A DNA stretch of 64,000 bases from Acetobacterium fimetarium (GTDB lineage: Bacteria; Bacillota; Clostridia; Eubacteriales; Eubacteriaceae), in NCBI RefSeq assembly GCF_014284475.1, contig NZ_WJBC01000007.1, positions 1-64,000 on the forward strand, given 5' to 3'. The translations under genes were made by a program, and so were the position numbers. Numbering within the stretch: the stretch's first letter is position 1; each line of letters begins with the position of its first letter. Positions 1-8,428 of this stretch are shown here, one piece after another. The notes beneath the pieces are model-generated. The model did no database searches. It was not told the origin of the DNA and saw only the letters and a program-made list of their open reading frames with translations.

Positions 1-60
1 AGAGCCTGAACATCTCTATCTTACATGGAAAGGTGATTTTTGGGTATAACCCTTTTGACC

Positions 61-84
61 ACCACCCGCATAGCAGGTGGTTTA
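61..84 (+). terminator. possible terminator of a gene left of the window
   Basis: ACCACC (61-66) pairs with GGTGGT (76-81) around a short loop and is followed by a T-rich run. No gene end is visible to its left, so the assignment is tentative. Confidence 0.4.
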
Positions 85-123
85 TTGTTTCGCCCGCTTT
101 GCGTGCTCAACAGACTAAAGTCT

Positions 124-161
124 AAAAAAAAACAGTTCAATGCTCTATTCGCATTGAACTG
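124..161 (-). terminator. terminator of the sbcDC operon
   Basis: A perfect 11-bp inverted repeat, CAGTTCAATGC (133-143) and its complement (151-161), is followed on the minus strand by nine T residues (124-132). It lies about 110 bp beyond the sbcC stop. A looser TTAGTCT/AGACTAA pair (187-193, 224-230) in between has a 30-nt loop and no clear role. Confidence 0.85.
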
Positions 162-268
162 AATAAGACCAGGCACTCTTCAGCGCTTAGTCTCGCTTGC
201 ATCAGTCGATAATTTTTAGTAACAGACTAACGTTTTTTTAATTTTCTCAATCATACTGATCGGACTTT

Positions 269-3200
269 CTATACTTCCAGACTGACACCACTTCCCTGCG
301 GATCCCGGGTAATAACGATCTTCTTGTCGATCTTTTCTTTGAGTTCATCCAGATGGGAAATGATTCCCACCAGGCGGTTTCCTTCTGTCAGGCCGGCCAG
401 AATCTCCATTGCTTTTTCAAGGGATTCGCTGTCCAGGGAGCCGAATCCTTCGTCGATAAACATGGTGTCCAGCTGAACCCCGCCGGCGAAACTCTGGACG
501 ATATCAGAAAGGCCCAGGGCAAGCGCCAATGATGCCTTGAACGATTCGCCACCGGACAGGGATTTCACACTTCTTCTTTTTAACGTCCACTTGTCCTCGA
601 CATCGATCTCGAGGCCGGATTTGCTCTGGTTGTTGGCGCCGCCGTCTTTTCTCACCAGCGAATACCGGTTGTCTGTCATTGTCCCGAACCGTTTGTTGGC
701 CTCTAAAAGCACCATGTCAAAATAGACACCCTGGACGTATTGCTCAAACGGCAGCTTCTGTTTTCCTCTCAAATCGCCATTGGCTGTATCCGACAGCCTT
801 TTCATTTCGCCAAAGGCGCCTTCCGTTTCTGCCCTTTCTTGCTGCTTTGTTTTCAGGGATGCCAGAATTCCTTCGTTATTCTGGATAACATGTCCGCTTT
901 TTTCCAGTTTATCCTGTATTTGTACCTGCTGTTGCTTCAGCGCTTTCTGATCCTCTTCCAGCGCGGCAATATCCACTTCGGCGCTGCCGTTGATCTGATC
1001 TTTCAGGTTTTGAATAGCCTGATTCACCCTGGTGCGTGCTTCGTGATATTGGCTGATCTCCGCTTCGATTCGGTTGATATCATCCGCCGCCAGAATCGCC
1101 TTTTCGAAATCGTTCAGATCAGCAAAGCCGCAGCTGGTCAAGCGCGTTTCCAATGCCTCTCTGGCAGCTTCCAGCAACCGGTTCGTTTCTTTTAATCGGT
1201 CAGTATCTGCCTTTGCCAGCGCCGATGCTTTGCCGATGCTGTCGCAGACCGACTGATATGCCTGTTGCGCCGCTTCCAATTGATCCTTCATTTTTTGAAG
1301 CGCGTCTTGCTTTTGCCCGATTGTCTGTTCGGCGGTCTTTTTGTTTTCATATTTCAGGTTTTCTTGCAGTCCCCTGATCTGGGTGTGCAGCGACGAAACC
1401 GCGATGTCGATTCGGGATAATTCTTCTCGGATCGTGTTTACTGCGGCTTCATCCCGATCGTTGCTTTTCTGCAACTTACTCTGTTCTTTCTCCAGATCCT
1501 GTTTTTGGGTGCAAAGATCCGTTGCTTTTTTGAGTTTCTTATCGGCCGATGCGATTGTTTTTTGCAATTCGGTTGCCCGGGTTGCAATCATCGTTTCAAG
1601 TTCGGACAGTTTTGACGGGATCTCAAGCTTCAATTTCCCGGCGTCTGTTTTAAGCTGTTCCACTTTTCCCTGGTATTCTGTCATTGCGTTATGGCTGGCA
1701 ACACTGGATTCCTGCCATGCTTCTCTGATTTTTTCCAGTTCTTTTTTATCTTGATTGAGCTTTTCCTGGGACGGCGCAGCAACTGATAGTTGCGCCACAT
1801 TCGGATGTACAAGTGATCCGCATACGGGGCAGGGGGCATTCTCAGTCAGCTTTTGCGCCAGAATGCCGGCCTGTTCCCCGTAAAAGAGACTTTCTGAACG
1901 ATCATACGCCTGTTTGAACTGGTTGTACGTTTCTTCCTTATTCACAAAGTCCTTTTTAGTGGTCTTTTGTTTCTTTGAAAGATCGCGGCAGTTTCGCGTC
2001 AAATCGTCCAGTTCACCCAGCTTATCTTTTTCTTCCGTCAGCCCTTTTATTTCGTGTTCAAACCCGAGTTTTCTGGTTTCAATGTCTTGCAACTGTTTGA
2101 GTTGTTCACAAACAGCCTCCCGCCGTTCTTTATTGGCCTTTAACGAAGCGCTGATTTTAAGGTATTTTTCATCGGCTGCTTTTCTTTTATCTTCAAACCT
2201 TTTCAGCTCGGTATTGCTGTTTTCCAGGTTCTCGTAATCCGGCAGGCTTTTTTTAAGTGTCTGTATTTCCGTCGCCAACGCTTCCCGCTGCGGTTCTTCG
2301 CTTTTTTGCCGGTCCAATGCCTTTTCCCGATCCTGCTTTATCAGAGTATCGGCAATTATTTTTTCCTGATTTTCTTTAATGCTGCGGTCAAAATCCCGGC
2401 CCTGTTTTTCCAGTCGGATCCATTCATCGTGATGCGGTTTTACCTGATAAACCGCCCTTTTACCCAATTCCAGTTTTGTTTTTAAAGCTTCCACCACCTC
2501 GGCTTGGCTTGCAAGTTCCGCTGATCGTTCGGTCTCTATTTTAAGACTTCGGATCCACGCATTGATCTGTTTTCCCGTGGTAATTTTCTGGATTTGCTCA
2601 TTGATCTGCTCGGAAATCCGCTTAACTTCTTCCGACTGCCCCTGTTTTTCCGCTTTGCCATTTGCGACGAGTGTCTCCAGCAGCAGAATGAGCTCAGATA
2701 AGCCATTGACGTTGTTTTTCAAATCCTGATACGCCGCATAGTTTTCATCTTCGGCAGCGCAGATAATCCCGTCATTGTACTGAATGATTGCCGCGTTGAT
2801 CGCCTCCAGCTGCTTGCCCAGGCCGAGCATCTGGTTTTTCAGTTCGCGCTGAATTTTTTCATAAAGCTCAGTCCCGAAAACTTTTCTGAAAATCTCGCCT
2901 CTTTCTTTGCTGTCGGCAAACAGCAGTTTTAAGAATTCCCCCTGGGCGATCATCGAAATCTGCTTGAACTGTCGGTGATTGATGCCGAGGATGTCATTTA
3001 CTTTCTCGGTCACTTCTTTCGTTCCCGCCACGATGCCGCCGTTTGGCAGCAAAATTTCAGCATCCGCATTCTGCGTGGTCGTTTTGCCGGAGTCGCCGCG
3101 TTTTACCGGGCGATTATATTTGGGATTTCGCCTGATTTCATAACGCTCGCCCCGATCTTCAAAAATAAGTTTCACGAAAGTCGGCGTTTCCGGCTTGGCA

Positions 3201-3409
3201 AAATCGCTTCTCAACATGTCTGCGCCGCGGTTCTCGCCACTGACTTCGCCAAACAACGCAAAAGAAATGCCGTCGAAAATCGTCGTTTTCCCGGCGCCGG
3301 TCTCCCCGGTTATTAAAAATAATCCGCTGCCATCGAAAGCATCAAAATCAATTTCGACTTCCTGCGAATAGGGGCAGAACGCGCTCATCGTCAGTTTTTT
3401 CGGTTTCAC
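269..3409 (-). CDS. sbcC: SbcC, ATPase subunit of the SbcCD DNA nuclease
   Basis: Large SMC/Rad50-type ATPase of 1046 aa that works with SbcD to open and trim hairpins, palindromes and blocked DNA ends. Walker A GETGAGKT is at residues 35-42. Long coiled coils flank a zinc-hook CPVC motif near residue 527. The ABC signature LSGGES lies near 950, followed by the Walker B segment with IDEGFGSLD. The length is typical of the family. Translation starts at GTG (3407-3409), and GTGA overlaps the sbcD stop, implying translational coupling. A later ATG (MSAFCPYSQ) is a less likely start. A palindrome-cleaving nuclease is notable in a genome whose intergenic gaps hold many long palindromes. Confidence 0.95.
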   Translation of the reverse strand: MKPKKLTMSAFCPYSQEVEIDFDAFDGSGLFLITGETGAGKTTIFDGISFALFGEVSGENRGADMLRSDFAKPETPTFVKLIFEDRGERYEIRRNPKYNRPVKRGDSGKTTTQNADAEILLPNGGIVAGTKEVTEKVNDILGINHRQFKQISMIAQGEFLKLLFADSKERGEIFRKVFGTELYEKIQRELKNQMLGLGKQLEAINAAIIQYNDGIICAAEDENYAAYQDLKNNVNGLSELILLLETLVANGKAEKQGQSEEVKRISEQINEQIQKITTGKQINAWIRSLKIETERSAELASQAEVVEALKTKLELGKRAVYQVKPHHDEWIRLEKQGRDFDRSIKENQEKIIADTLIKQDREKALDRQKSEEPQREALATEIQTLKKSLPDYENLENSNTELKRFEDKRKAADEKYLKISASLKANKERREAVCEQLKQLQDIETRKLGFEHEIKGLTEEKDKLGELDDLTRNCRDLSKKQKTTKKDFVNKEETYNQFKQAYDRSESLFYGEQAGILAQKLTENAPCPVCGSLVHPNVAQLSVAAPSQEKLNQDKKELEKIREAWQESSVASHNAMTEYQGKVEQLKTDAGKLKLEIPSKLSELETMIATRATELQKTIASADKKLKKATDLCTQKQDLEKEQSKLQKSNDRDEAAVNTIREELSRIDIAVSSLHTQIRGLQENLKYENKKTAEQTIGQKQDALQKMKDQLEAAQQAYQSVCDSIGKASALAKADTDRLKETNRLLEAAREALETRLTSCGFADLNDFEKAILAADDINRIEAEISQYHEARTRVNQAIQNLKDQINGSAEVDIAALEEDQKALKQQQVQIQDKLEKSGHVIQNNEGILASLKTKQQERAETEGAFGEMKRLSDTANGDLRGKQKLPFEQYVQGVYFDMVLLEANKRFGTMTDNRYSLVRKDGGANNQSKSGLEIDVEDKWTLKRRSVKSLSGGESFKASLALALGLSDIVQSFAGGVQLDTMFIDEGFGSLDSESLEKAMEILAGLTEGNRLVGIISHLDELKEKIDKKIVITRDPQGSGVSLEV

Positions 3410-4557
3410 AGGCTTCTCCCCTCCATCCGCTCGGCAATTTCGGCAAACAGATTGCTCTGACTCTCTGTCATTTCGATATTATTCTGGTTGACGTAAAAAT
3501 CGCCAAACAGTTCCAGTGGTGATTTCTGTTTCAAATCTTCCCCGGTCAGTTGGTTCAGATTCAAATTCTCCTGGGTACGCCGGTTGTCAAAATCGAGCAG
3601 CATCACAAACGGATAGATCTCGCGAACCTTGCCGATCGCATCGATAATTTCGTCTTCGTCGGTCAGAATGACATGGACATAACAGTCCGCGGATACCGTC
3701 TTCAGCGTCTTGCCAGCCATCAGTTCACTCAGTGAACAGCGAATCTCTTTCATGTCTCTCAGCGGATGCAGCTCGATCTGTTTATATGTGAGGTTTCCCT
3801 TTTCCTTCAGCTCGATGATGGTGACTGATTTTTTATGCCGGCACTCTGAAAATGAATATTTCAACGGCGACCCGCTGTAACGGACGGTCTCCCGGCCCAT
3901 CTGCTGTGGCCCGTGGATATGACCCAACGCCACGTAATCAAACCCCGCAAAGGCGGAAACATCCACGTTGTCCATGCCGCCCAGTGACTTGCTTTCCGAA
4001 TCCGAGCGTTCCGGCGCATTACCGCCGGCGGTAACGAACTGGTGGGCCACCAGAATATTTCTTTCTTCAAAATTTACTGCCGTTTTAGCTAATGCTGCTC
4101 TGACGCATTCATCAAAAGAGACACTTTCGATTGAAAGTTTTCGGTTTACAAGCGCCGGTTTTAAATATGGCATCAGGTAAATATGGATTTTTCCATCGTC
4201 ATCATCCATGGTCACGGCTTTAATTTCTCCATCAAATTGACCGGCAATATGGACCTTGTGTTTTCCCATGATCCGGCTGCCGAAATCCAATCGCTCCGGA
4301 CTGTCGTGGTTGCCGCTGATGATAAACAGAGGGATATCTTTTGAAGACAGCTCCGTAATGAAATCATCAAAGACGTCCACCGCCTCGGCCGACGGAACCG
4401 TTTTATCGTAAATGTCGCCCGCAATGATAACGCCGTTCACTTCCTGTTCTGTTGCGATCTCAATGATCTCACTTAAGATAACCTTTTGGTCTTCCAGCAT
4501 CGAAAACTCGTTGACGCGTTTTCCAATATGCAGATCCGAAATATGCATGAATTTCAT
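3406..4557 (-). CDS. sbcD: SbcD, nuclease subunit of SbcCD
   Basis: Mre11-type metallophosphoesterase (383 aa), the catalytic partner of SbcC. The di-metal motifs are visible in order: DLHIG at residues 8-12, GDIYD, GNHDSPERL, and GHIHGPQ. The start is set at the ATG giving MKFMHISDLHIG because AAAGGA lies just upstream. The reading frame stays open further upstream, but that extension translates the tRNA-Pro gene and its terminator and is rejected. No separate promoter is obvious, so some transcription may read through from the tRNA gene. Confidence 0.95.
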   Translation of the reverse strand: MKFMHISDLHIGKRVNEFSMLEDQKVILSEIIEIATEQEVNGVIIAGDIYDKTVPSAEAVDVFDDFITELSSKDIPLFIISGNHDSPERLDFGSRIMGKHKVHIAGQFDGEIKAVTMDDDDGKIHIYLMPYLKPALVNRKLSIESVSFDECVRAALAKTAVNFEERNILVAHQFVTAGGNAPERSDSESKSLGGMDNVDVSAFAGFDYVALGHIHGPQQMGRETVRYSGSPLKYSFSECRHKKSVTIIELKEKGNLTYKQIELHPLRDMKEIRCSLSELMAGKTLKTVSADCYVHVILTDEDEIIDAIGKVREIYPFVMLLDFDNRRTQENLNLNQLTGEDLKQKSPLELFGDFYVNQNNIEMTESQSNLFAEIAERMEGRSL

Positions 4558-4602
4558 GATTGTCCTTTCTCTGTTGCAATTTTTCAATCTAGAAAAATAA
4601 AT

Positions 4603-4629
4603 AAAAAAAAGCACCCTTCTCAAGGTGCT
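4603..4629 (-). terminator. terminator after tRNA-Pro
   Basis: AGCACC (4610-4615) pairs with GGTGCT (4624-4629), followed on the minus strand by a run of T. It lies between tRNA-Pro and sbcD. Confidence 0.75.
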
Positions 4630-4649
4630 GATTGTATAATATAAAAAAA

Positions 4650-4726
4650 TGGTCGGAGTGAGAGGATTTGAACCTCCGGCCTCATGGTCCCGAACCATGC
4701 GCTCTACCAAGCTGAGCCACACCCCG
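4650..4726 (-). tRNA. tRNA-Pro (anticodon CGG)
   Basis: A cloverleaf folds on the minus strand. Acceptor CGGGGTG pairs with CACTCCG, then discriminator A and an encoded CCA (4650-4652). The anticodon stem CATGG/CCATG holds the loop TTCGGGA, anticodon CGG, reading CCG. The T arm contains GGTTCAAATCC. 77 nt including CCA. Confidence 0.95.
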
Positions 4727-4730
4727 TTAT

Positions 4731-4758
4731 TTTATATCGGCTGCAGTTTCGATTGCAA
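4731..4758 (-). promoter_or_regulatory. promoter of tRNA-Pro
   Basis: On the minus strand TTGCAA (4753-4758) and TATAAA (4731-4736) are separated by 16 bp, ending 4 bp before the tRNA. Spacing and position fit a sigma-70 type promoter. Confidence 0.5.
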
Positions 4759-4821
4759 TTCCGACTCATCTATTGTAAACTATAATTAAAAAAATATCAA
4801 TCCCTTTGGAGGAAAAAAATT

Positions 4822-4911
4822 ATGCACAAAAATAATAAATGGTTTCGTATTGGCGCCCTGGTTCTGGTCGGTGTAATTACAATCAGTATGCTTGCATTAT
4901 ATGCACTCTAA
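4822..4911 (+). CDS. 29-residue single-span membrane peptide upstream of rlmH
   Basis: ATG at 4822 follows a strong GGAGG site (4808-4812). The 29-aa product has a basic N-terminus (MHKNNKWFR) and one hydrophobic span to the C-terminus (IGALVLVGVITISMLALYAL), with the look of a single-pass membrane peptide. Its TAA is directly followed by the rlmH ATG with no spacer, so rlmH, which has no ribosome site of its own, is probably coupled to it. It resembles in size and character the very short DUF4044-type peptides of Firmicutes, but membership is not established. Function unknown. Confidence 0.7.
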   Translation: MHKNNKWFRIGALVLVGVITISMLALYAL

Positions 4912-5391
4912 ATGAACATTCGGATTATCTCTGTCGGGAAAATCAAAGAGAAATATCTTGAAGCGGCGATTAACGAGTATTCAAAGCGCTTAAGCGCCTA
5001 TTGCCGGCTGGAAATAATTGCCGTCAAGGATGAAAAGATTCCTGAAAAATCAAGTGAAGCCCAGCTAAACAAGGCTCTGGAATTGGAAGGGAAACGGATT
5101 CTTCCCTATATTCGGGAAGATGATATTTTAATCACCCTTGAAATCCGCGGAAAACAGATGGATTCGGTCTCTTTCGCCAAAAAAATCGAGAACTATGGTA
5201 TTCAGGGGAAAAGCCAGTTCACCTTTGTCATTGGCGGCTCCATCGGGCTCTCTCCCGATATTACCAGCCGCTCTAACTGGCAACTGTCTTTTTCAGAAAT
5301 GACTTTTCCCCATCAGCTCTTTCGCGTTCTGCTGTTGGAACAAATCTATCGCGCATTCAAAATCATTCGTGGTGAAACCTATCATAAATAG
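4912..5391 (+). CDS. rlmH: RlmH, 23S rRNA pseudouridine-1915 N3-methyltransferase
   Basis: SPOUT-family methyltransferase (159 aa) that methylates pseudouridine 1915 in helix 69 of 23S rRNA on assembled ribosomes, using S-adenosylmethionine. The N-terminus MNIRIISVGKIKEKY, the SAM-binding knot segment FVIGGSIGLSPDI, and the C-terminal FPHQLFRVLLLEQIYRAFKI...YHK are family hallmarks, and the length is exact. The usual C-terminal GxPYHK reads GETYHK here. Its start abuts the stop of a 29-codon membrane-peptide gene. A palindromic repeat follows downstream. Confidence 0.96.
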   Translation: MNIRIISVGKIKEKYLEAAINEYSKRLSAYCRLEIIAVKDEKIPEKSSEAQLNKALELEGKRILPYIREDDILITLEIRGKQMDSVSFAKKIENYGIQGKSQFTFVIGGSIGLSPDITSRSNWQLSFSEMTFPHQLFRVLLLEQIYRAFKIIRGETYHK

Positions 5392-5440
5392 ACGTTTCAC
5401 TTAGAAGTTGTCATAAAGCTCTACCTGTAGGGCGTTTGCA

Positions 5441-5570
5441 AAACTCCGATGTGATCGTCCGTTGCTGCTATTATCCATGACACGCATGAGATCGGACACT
5501 CTAACGAGTGTTCGCCTCAACGCGCATCATAGGATAATGAGCAGCCTCGGACAATTATTGAGATTTTAGT
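5441..5570. repeat. family 3 intergenic palindrome (single copy seen)
   Basis: A long imperfect inverted repeat fills the rlmH-hslO gap. The left arm (about 5455-5486, CGTCCG.TTGCTGC.TATTATCC) pairs with the right arm (about 5520-5553, GGATAATGAGCAGC.CGGAC). The apex is CGGACACTC..GAGTGTTCG (5493-5513), the same apical motif found in the two other repeat families of this window although the arms differ. Confidence 0.75.
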
Positions 5571-5653
5571 GAAACTATGAATGCGTTTCAAATATTTTTG
5601 CAAAAGCCCTTTCCTTAAATTAATTACAAATTCAAAATATAAAGAGGTAAAAT

Positions 5654-6538
5654 ATGCCAGATTATGTAGTAAAAGCCACCGCGGGAAACGGGCAGATCCG
5701 CGTATTTGCTGCCACAACCCGGGGCATTGTGGAAACTGCCCACACCCTTCATCAGACCAGTCCCGTTGTGACGCAAGCCCTGGGACGGCTTCTCACGGCC
5801 GGATCACTGATGGGTTCAATGATGAAAAATGCCGATGAAGTGATGACTTTAAAAATAGCCGGCGATGGACCGCTGAGCGGTCTGTTGGTTACTGCCGATG
5901 CCAAAGGCGATGTTAAGGGTTATCCGTATATCAGTGATTTAGCTGATTCATCCGCATCACCGATGTCTGTTTCAGAGGCGATCGGCAAAGGCGCCATCAA
6001 TATCATGAAAGACATCGGCCTGAAAGAGCCCTACGTCGGTTATGCGCCGCTGGTAAGCGGCGAAATAGCCGAAGACTTAACCTATTATTATGCGCAGTCG
6101 GAACAGATTCCCACGTCGATTTCCCTGGGTGTTCTTTTAAATGAAGATGGTTCCGTTAAGCAGGCCGGGGGTTTTATTATTCAACTGATGCCGGACACGG
6201 ATGATGAGACGATTGACGCCCTTGAACTGGCGCTGTCAAACACGCCTTCCATGACAAAACTCCTGGATGCCGGAAAATCACCGGAAGCAATTATCGAAGC
6301 GCTCTTTAAAAACATCGGCTTGAAAATCTCGCAAACCCAGGAGATTCGTTTTTTCTGTGATTGTTCCCGGGACCGTGTCATGAAAGCCCTGTCCGCCATC
6401 GGCAAAGCTGATCTGCTCGATATCATTGCCGATCAGGAGGATGTCGAAGTCAATTGTGATTTCTGCCGGGAGAAATATCATTTTTCGGCCGCTGATCTGC
6501 AGTCAATCATCGATCTGATTTCAGAGAAAGACATATAA
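5654..6538 (+). CDS. hslO: Hsp33, redox-regulated chaperone
   Basis: Cytosolic holdase of 294 aa that is switched on by oxidative unfolding. The N-terminal domain (MPDYVVKATAGNGQIRVFAA) matches the family. The C-terminal zinc switch has CDC at residues 235-237 and CDFC at 268-271, all four cysteines present. The start is supported by AGAGG upstream. The gene sits alone between palindromic repeats. Fits the oxygen-defence theme of the window (rubredoxin, desulfoferrodoxin). Confidence 0.96.
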   Translation: MPDYVVKATAGNGQIRVFAATTRGIVETAHTLHQTSPVVTQALGRLLTAGSLMGSMMKNADEVMTLKIAGDGPLSGLLVTADAKGDVKGYPYISDLADSSASPMSVSEAIGKGAINIMKDIGLKEPYVGYAPLVSGEIAEDLTYYYAQSEQIPTSISLGVLLNEDGSVKQAGGFIIQLMPDTDDETIDALELALSNTPSMTKLLDAGKSPEAIIEALFKNIGLKISQTQEIRFFCDCSRDRVMKALSAIGKADLLDIIADQEDVEVNCDFCREKYHFSAADLQSIIDLISEKDI

Positions 6539-6550
6539 GCGATAACAAAA

Positions 6551-6675
6551 CGAACGTGAGCTTCGCTGCCGGTTTGCGCGAACCAATTTGTACACTGTAC
6601 GGCGGACAGTCTATCGACTGTTCGCCTACACGTTACCAAATTGGTTGCGAAACCGGCCGTGAAGCAACTTCTGTT
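6551..6675 (+). repeat. family 1 palindromic repeat, copy a
   Basis: A near-complete inverted repeat between hslO and malQ. Outer arms contain GAGCTTCGCTGCCGGTTT and its partner AAACCGGCCGTGAAGC; middle arms AACCAATTTG / CAAATTGGTT; apex GGCGGACAGT-CTATCG-ACTGTTCGCC (6601-6626). The apex includes a G.U pair when read as plus-strand RNA. Confidence 0.9.
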
Positions 6676-6732
6676 AGTATTTTAGCGTTACGTCTATTCC
6701 CTAGATAAATCAAGTAAAGAAAGAGGAATAAA

Positions 6733-8256
6733 ATGCCGTTGACAAAACGTTCCAGTGGCGTTCTGATGCATATTTCATCGCTTCCGGGTGATTATGGCAT
6801 CGGGACATTAGGTGAAGAAGCTCGAAATTTTATTGATCTTCTCGTTAATATGAATTGTACTTACTGGCAAATCCTTCCGACCGGACCAATCGACGACTGC
6901 TATTCACCATATAAAAGCACTTCTGCTTTTGCCGGCAATCCGCTCTTGATTGATCCGGCGCTTTTTTTTCAATGGGGTTTGTTATCAACAGAAGAGTTGC
7001 AAAACTGCCAGTCGGTTGATTTACCTTATTCCGTCAATTATCACGGTCTTATAAAAAATCGGGAAGCCATCTTCAAGCTCGCTTACGCTCGTCTGAAACC
7101 TGAACAGCATAAAAAAATCAGAAGTTATTGTGAAGCCAACGAAGCGTGGCTTCCCGATTTTTCTCTTTACACGGCGCTTGCCGATTTTTTTTCTGAAAAC
7201 GATTGGACAAAATGGCCGGACCGCGATCTGGTGCTGCGCAAGCCATCGGCCCTTGCTGCTGCCCGGCTAAAATTAAGGGAAGCCATTAATTATCATACTT
7301 TTCTCCAGTACGTCTATGCCGAACAGTGGGGCACCCTGAAAGACTATGCCAGCTCAAAGGGGATAAGCATCATCGGCGACCTCCCCATCTATGTCGCGCA
7401 TGAAAGCGCCGATGTCTGGAGTCATCCTGAACTTTTCCAATTGGACCCCAACGGACGTCCCCTTGCAGTGGCCGGGGTTCCGCCGGACTATTTCTCAAAA
7501 AACGGTCAGCTGTGGGGCAATCCACTTTATCGCTGGGACACCATGAAACAAAACGGCTACGCCTGGTGGATGAATCGCATAAAATGCGCATTCTCCGCTT
7601 TTGACTACATCCGGATTGATCATTTTCGCGCTTTTTCCGCCTACTGGTCGGTCCCCGCCTCTGAAACCACGGCGATCAAGGGGCGCTGGATCCCCGGTCC
7701 GGGGATTGATTTTTTCAAGGCCCTAACTCACCTCTGCCCCCATCCCCCCATTATTGCGGAAGATCTGGGCCTGCAGGATGACGCACTTACCCAGCTGCTT
7801 GACCAGACCGGTTTTCCCGGTATGCGGATCATGGCATTCGCCTTTATCGATGATGAAGACAACATCCATCTGCCCCATAACTACAAACCAAACATGGTTG
7901 CCTATTCCGGCACGCATGACAACAATCCCCTGTTCAGTTCGATCATCGAGTATACCCCGGAGCAACGAGATTACGCCTTTCGCTATTGCGGCTACACCGA
8001 TCAATGGGAAAACCAATGGCAGACTGGCGGATTTCAGAGCCCCTCATGCCGGGCATTGATTCGCACGCTCTGGCAAAGTGTCGCCAATCTGGTGATTCTC
8101 CCCATCCAGGATATTTGCGGATTCGGCAAAGACACCCGCATGAATGAGCCGGGAACCACCGGTGGCAATTGGACATTTCGGATGACCCGCAAAAACATGT
8201 CGCTGATCGATGTCAACTGGATGCAAAAATTGAATGAAACCTACAAACGCAGCTAA
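6733..8256 (+). CDS. malQ: 4-alpha-glucanotransferase (amylomaltase, GH77)
   Basis: Disproportionating enzyme of glycogen/maltodextrin metabolism that moves alpha-1,4-glucan segments between chains. The 507-aa product has the GH77 signature regions: N-terminal SSLPGDYGIGTLG, YSPYKSTSAFAGNP, the nucleophile region YIRIDHFRAF, the acid/base region IIAEDLGLQ and the transition-state region GTHDNN. Starts at ATG after AAAGAGGAATAAA. It stands alone, with no other glycogen genes in view; a glucokinase at 19.7-20.6 kb could use the released glucose. Confidence 0.95.
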   Translation: MPLTKRSSGVLMHISSLPGDYGIGTLGEEARNFIDLLVNMNCTYWQILPTGPIDDCYSPYKSTSAFAGNPLLIDPALFFQWGLLSTEELQNCQSVDLPYSVNYHGLIKNREAIFKLAYARLKPEQHKKIRSYCEANEAWLPDFSLYTALADFFSENDWTKWPDRDLVLRKPSALAAARLKLREAINYHTFLQYVYAEQWGTLKDYASSKGISIIGDLPIYVAHESADVWSHPELFQLDPNGRPLAVAGVPPDYFSKNGQLWGNPLYRWDTMKQNGYAWWMNRIKCAFSAFDYIRIDHFRAFSAYWSVPASETTAIKGRWIPGPGIDFFKALTHLCPHPPIIAEDLGLQDDALTQLLDQTGFPGMRIMAFAFIDDEDNIHLPHNYKPNMVAYSGTHDNNPLFSSIIEYTPEQRDYAFRYCGYTDQWENQWQTGGFQSPSCRALIRTLWQSVANLVILPIQDICGFGKDTRMNEPGTTGGNWTFRMTRKNMSLIDVNWMQKLNETYKRS

Positions 8257-8354
8257 CAAATTCCCGTTCAAACACCTGTCTGTCTCTGGTAATCAAAATA
8301 CAGGTAAAATATGGACAAGTGTCCGTAGTCTTCAAACATTTTTTCAATATAACC

Positions 8355-8384
8355 TTGCAATGAAAGATTGTATTTTGGTATAAT
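8355..8384 (+). promoter_or_regulatory. promoter of the liv operon
   Basis: TTGCAA (8355-8360), 18-bp spacer, TATAAT (8379-8384), 44 bp before the livJ start and followed by a strong AAAGGAGG ribosome site. Confidence 0.65.
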
Positions 8385-8428
8385 AGCAACAGGTAAAAAT
8401 TAGGAATGAAAAAAAGGAGGAATTTACC

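Noticed and set aside
4558-4722. Upstream extension of sbcD
   Set aside because: The extension translates the tRNA-Pro gene and its terminator; the ATG at 4557 has a ribosome site and starts at the conserved MKFMHISDLHIG.
8270-8428. T-box or amino-acid riboswitch before the liv operon
   Set aside because: No T-box or specifier-loop motifs; only a standard promoter is visible.
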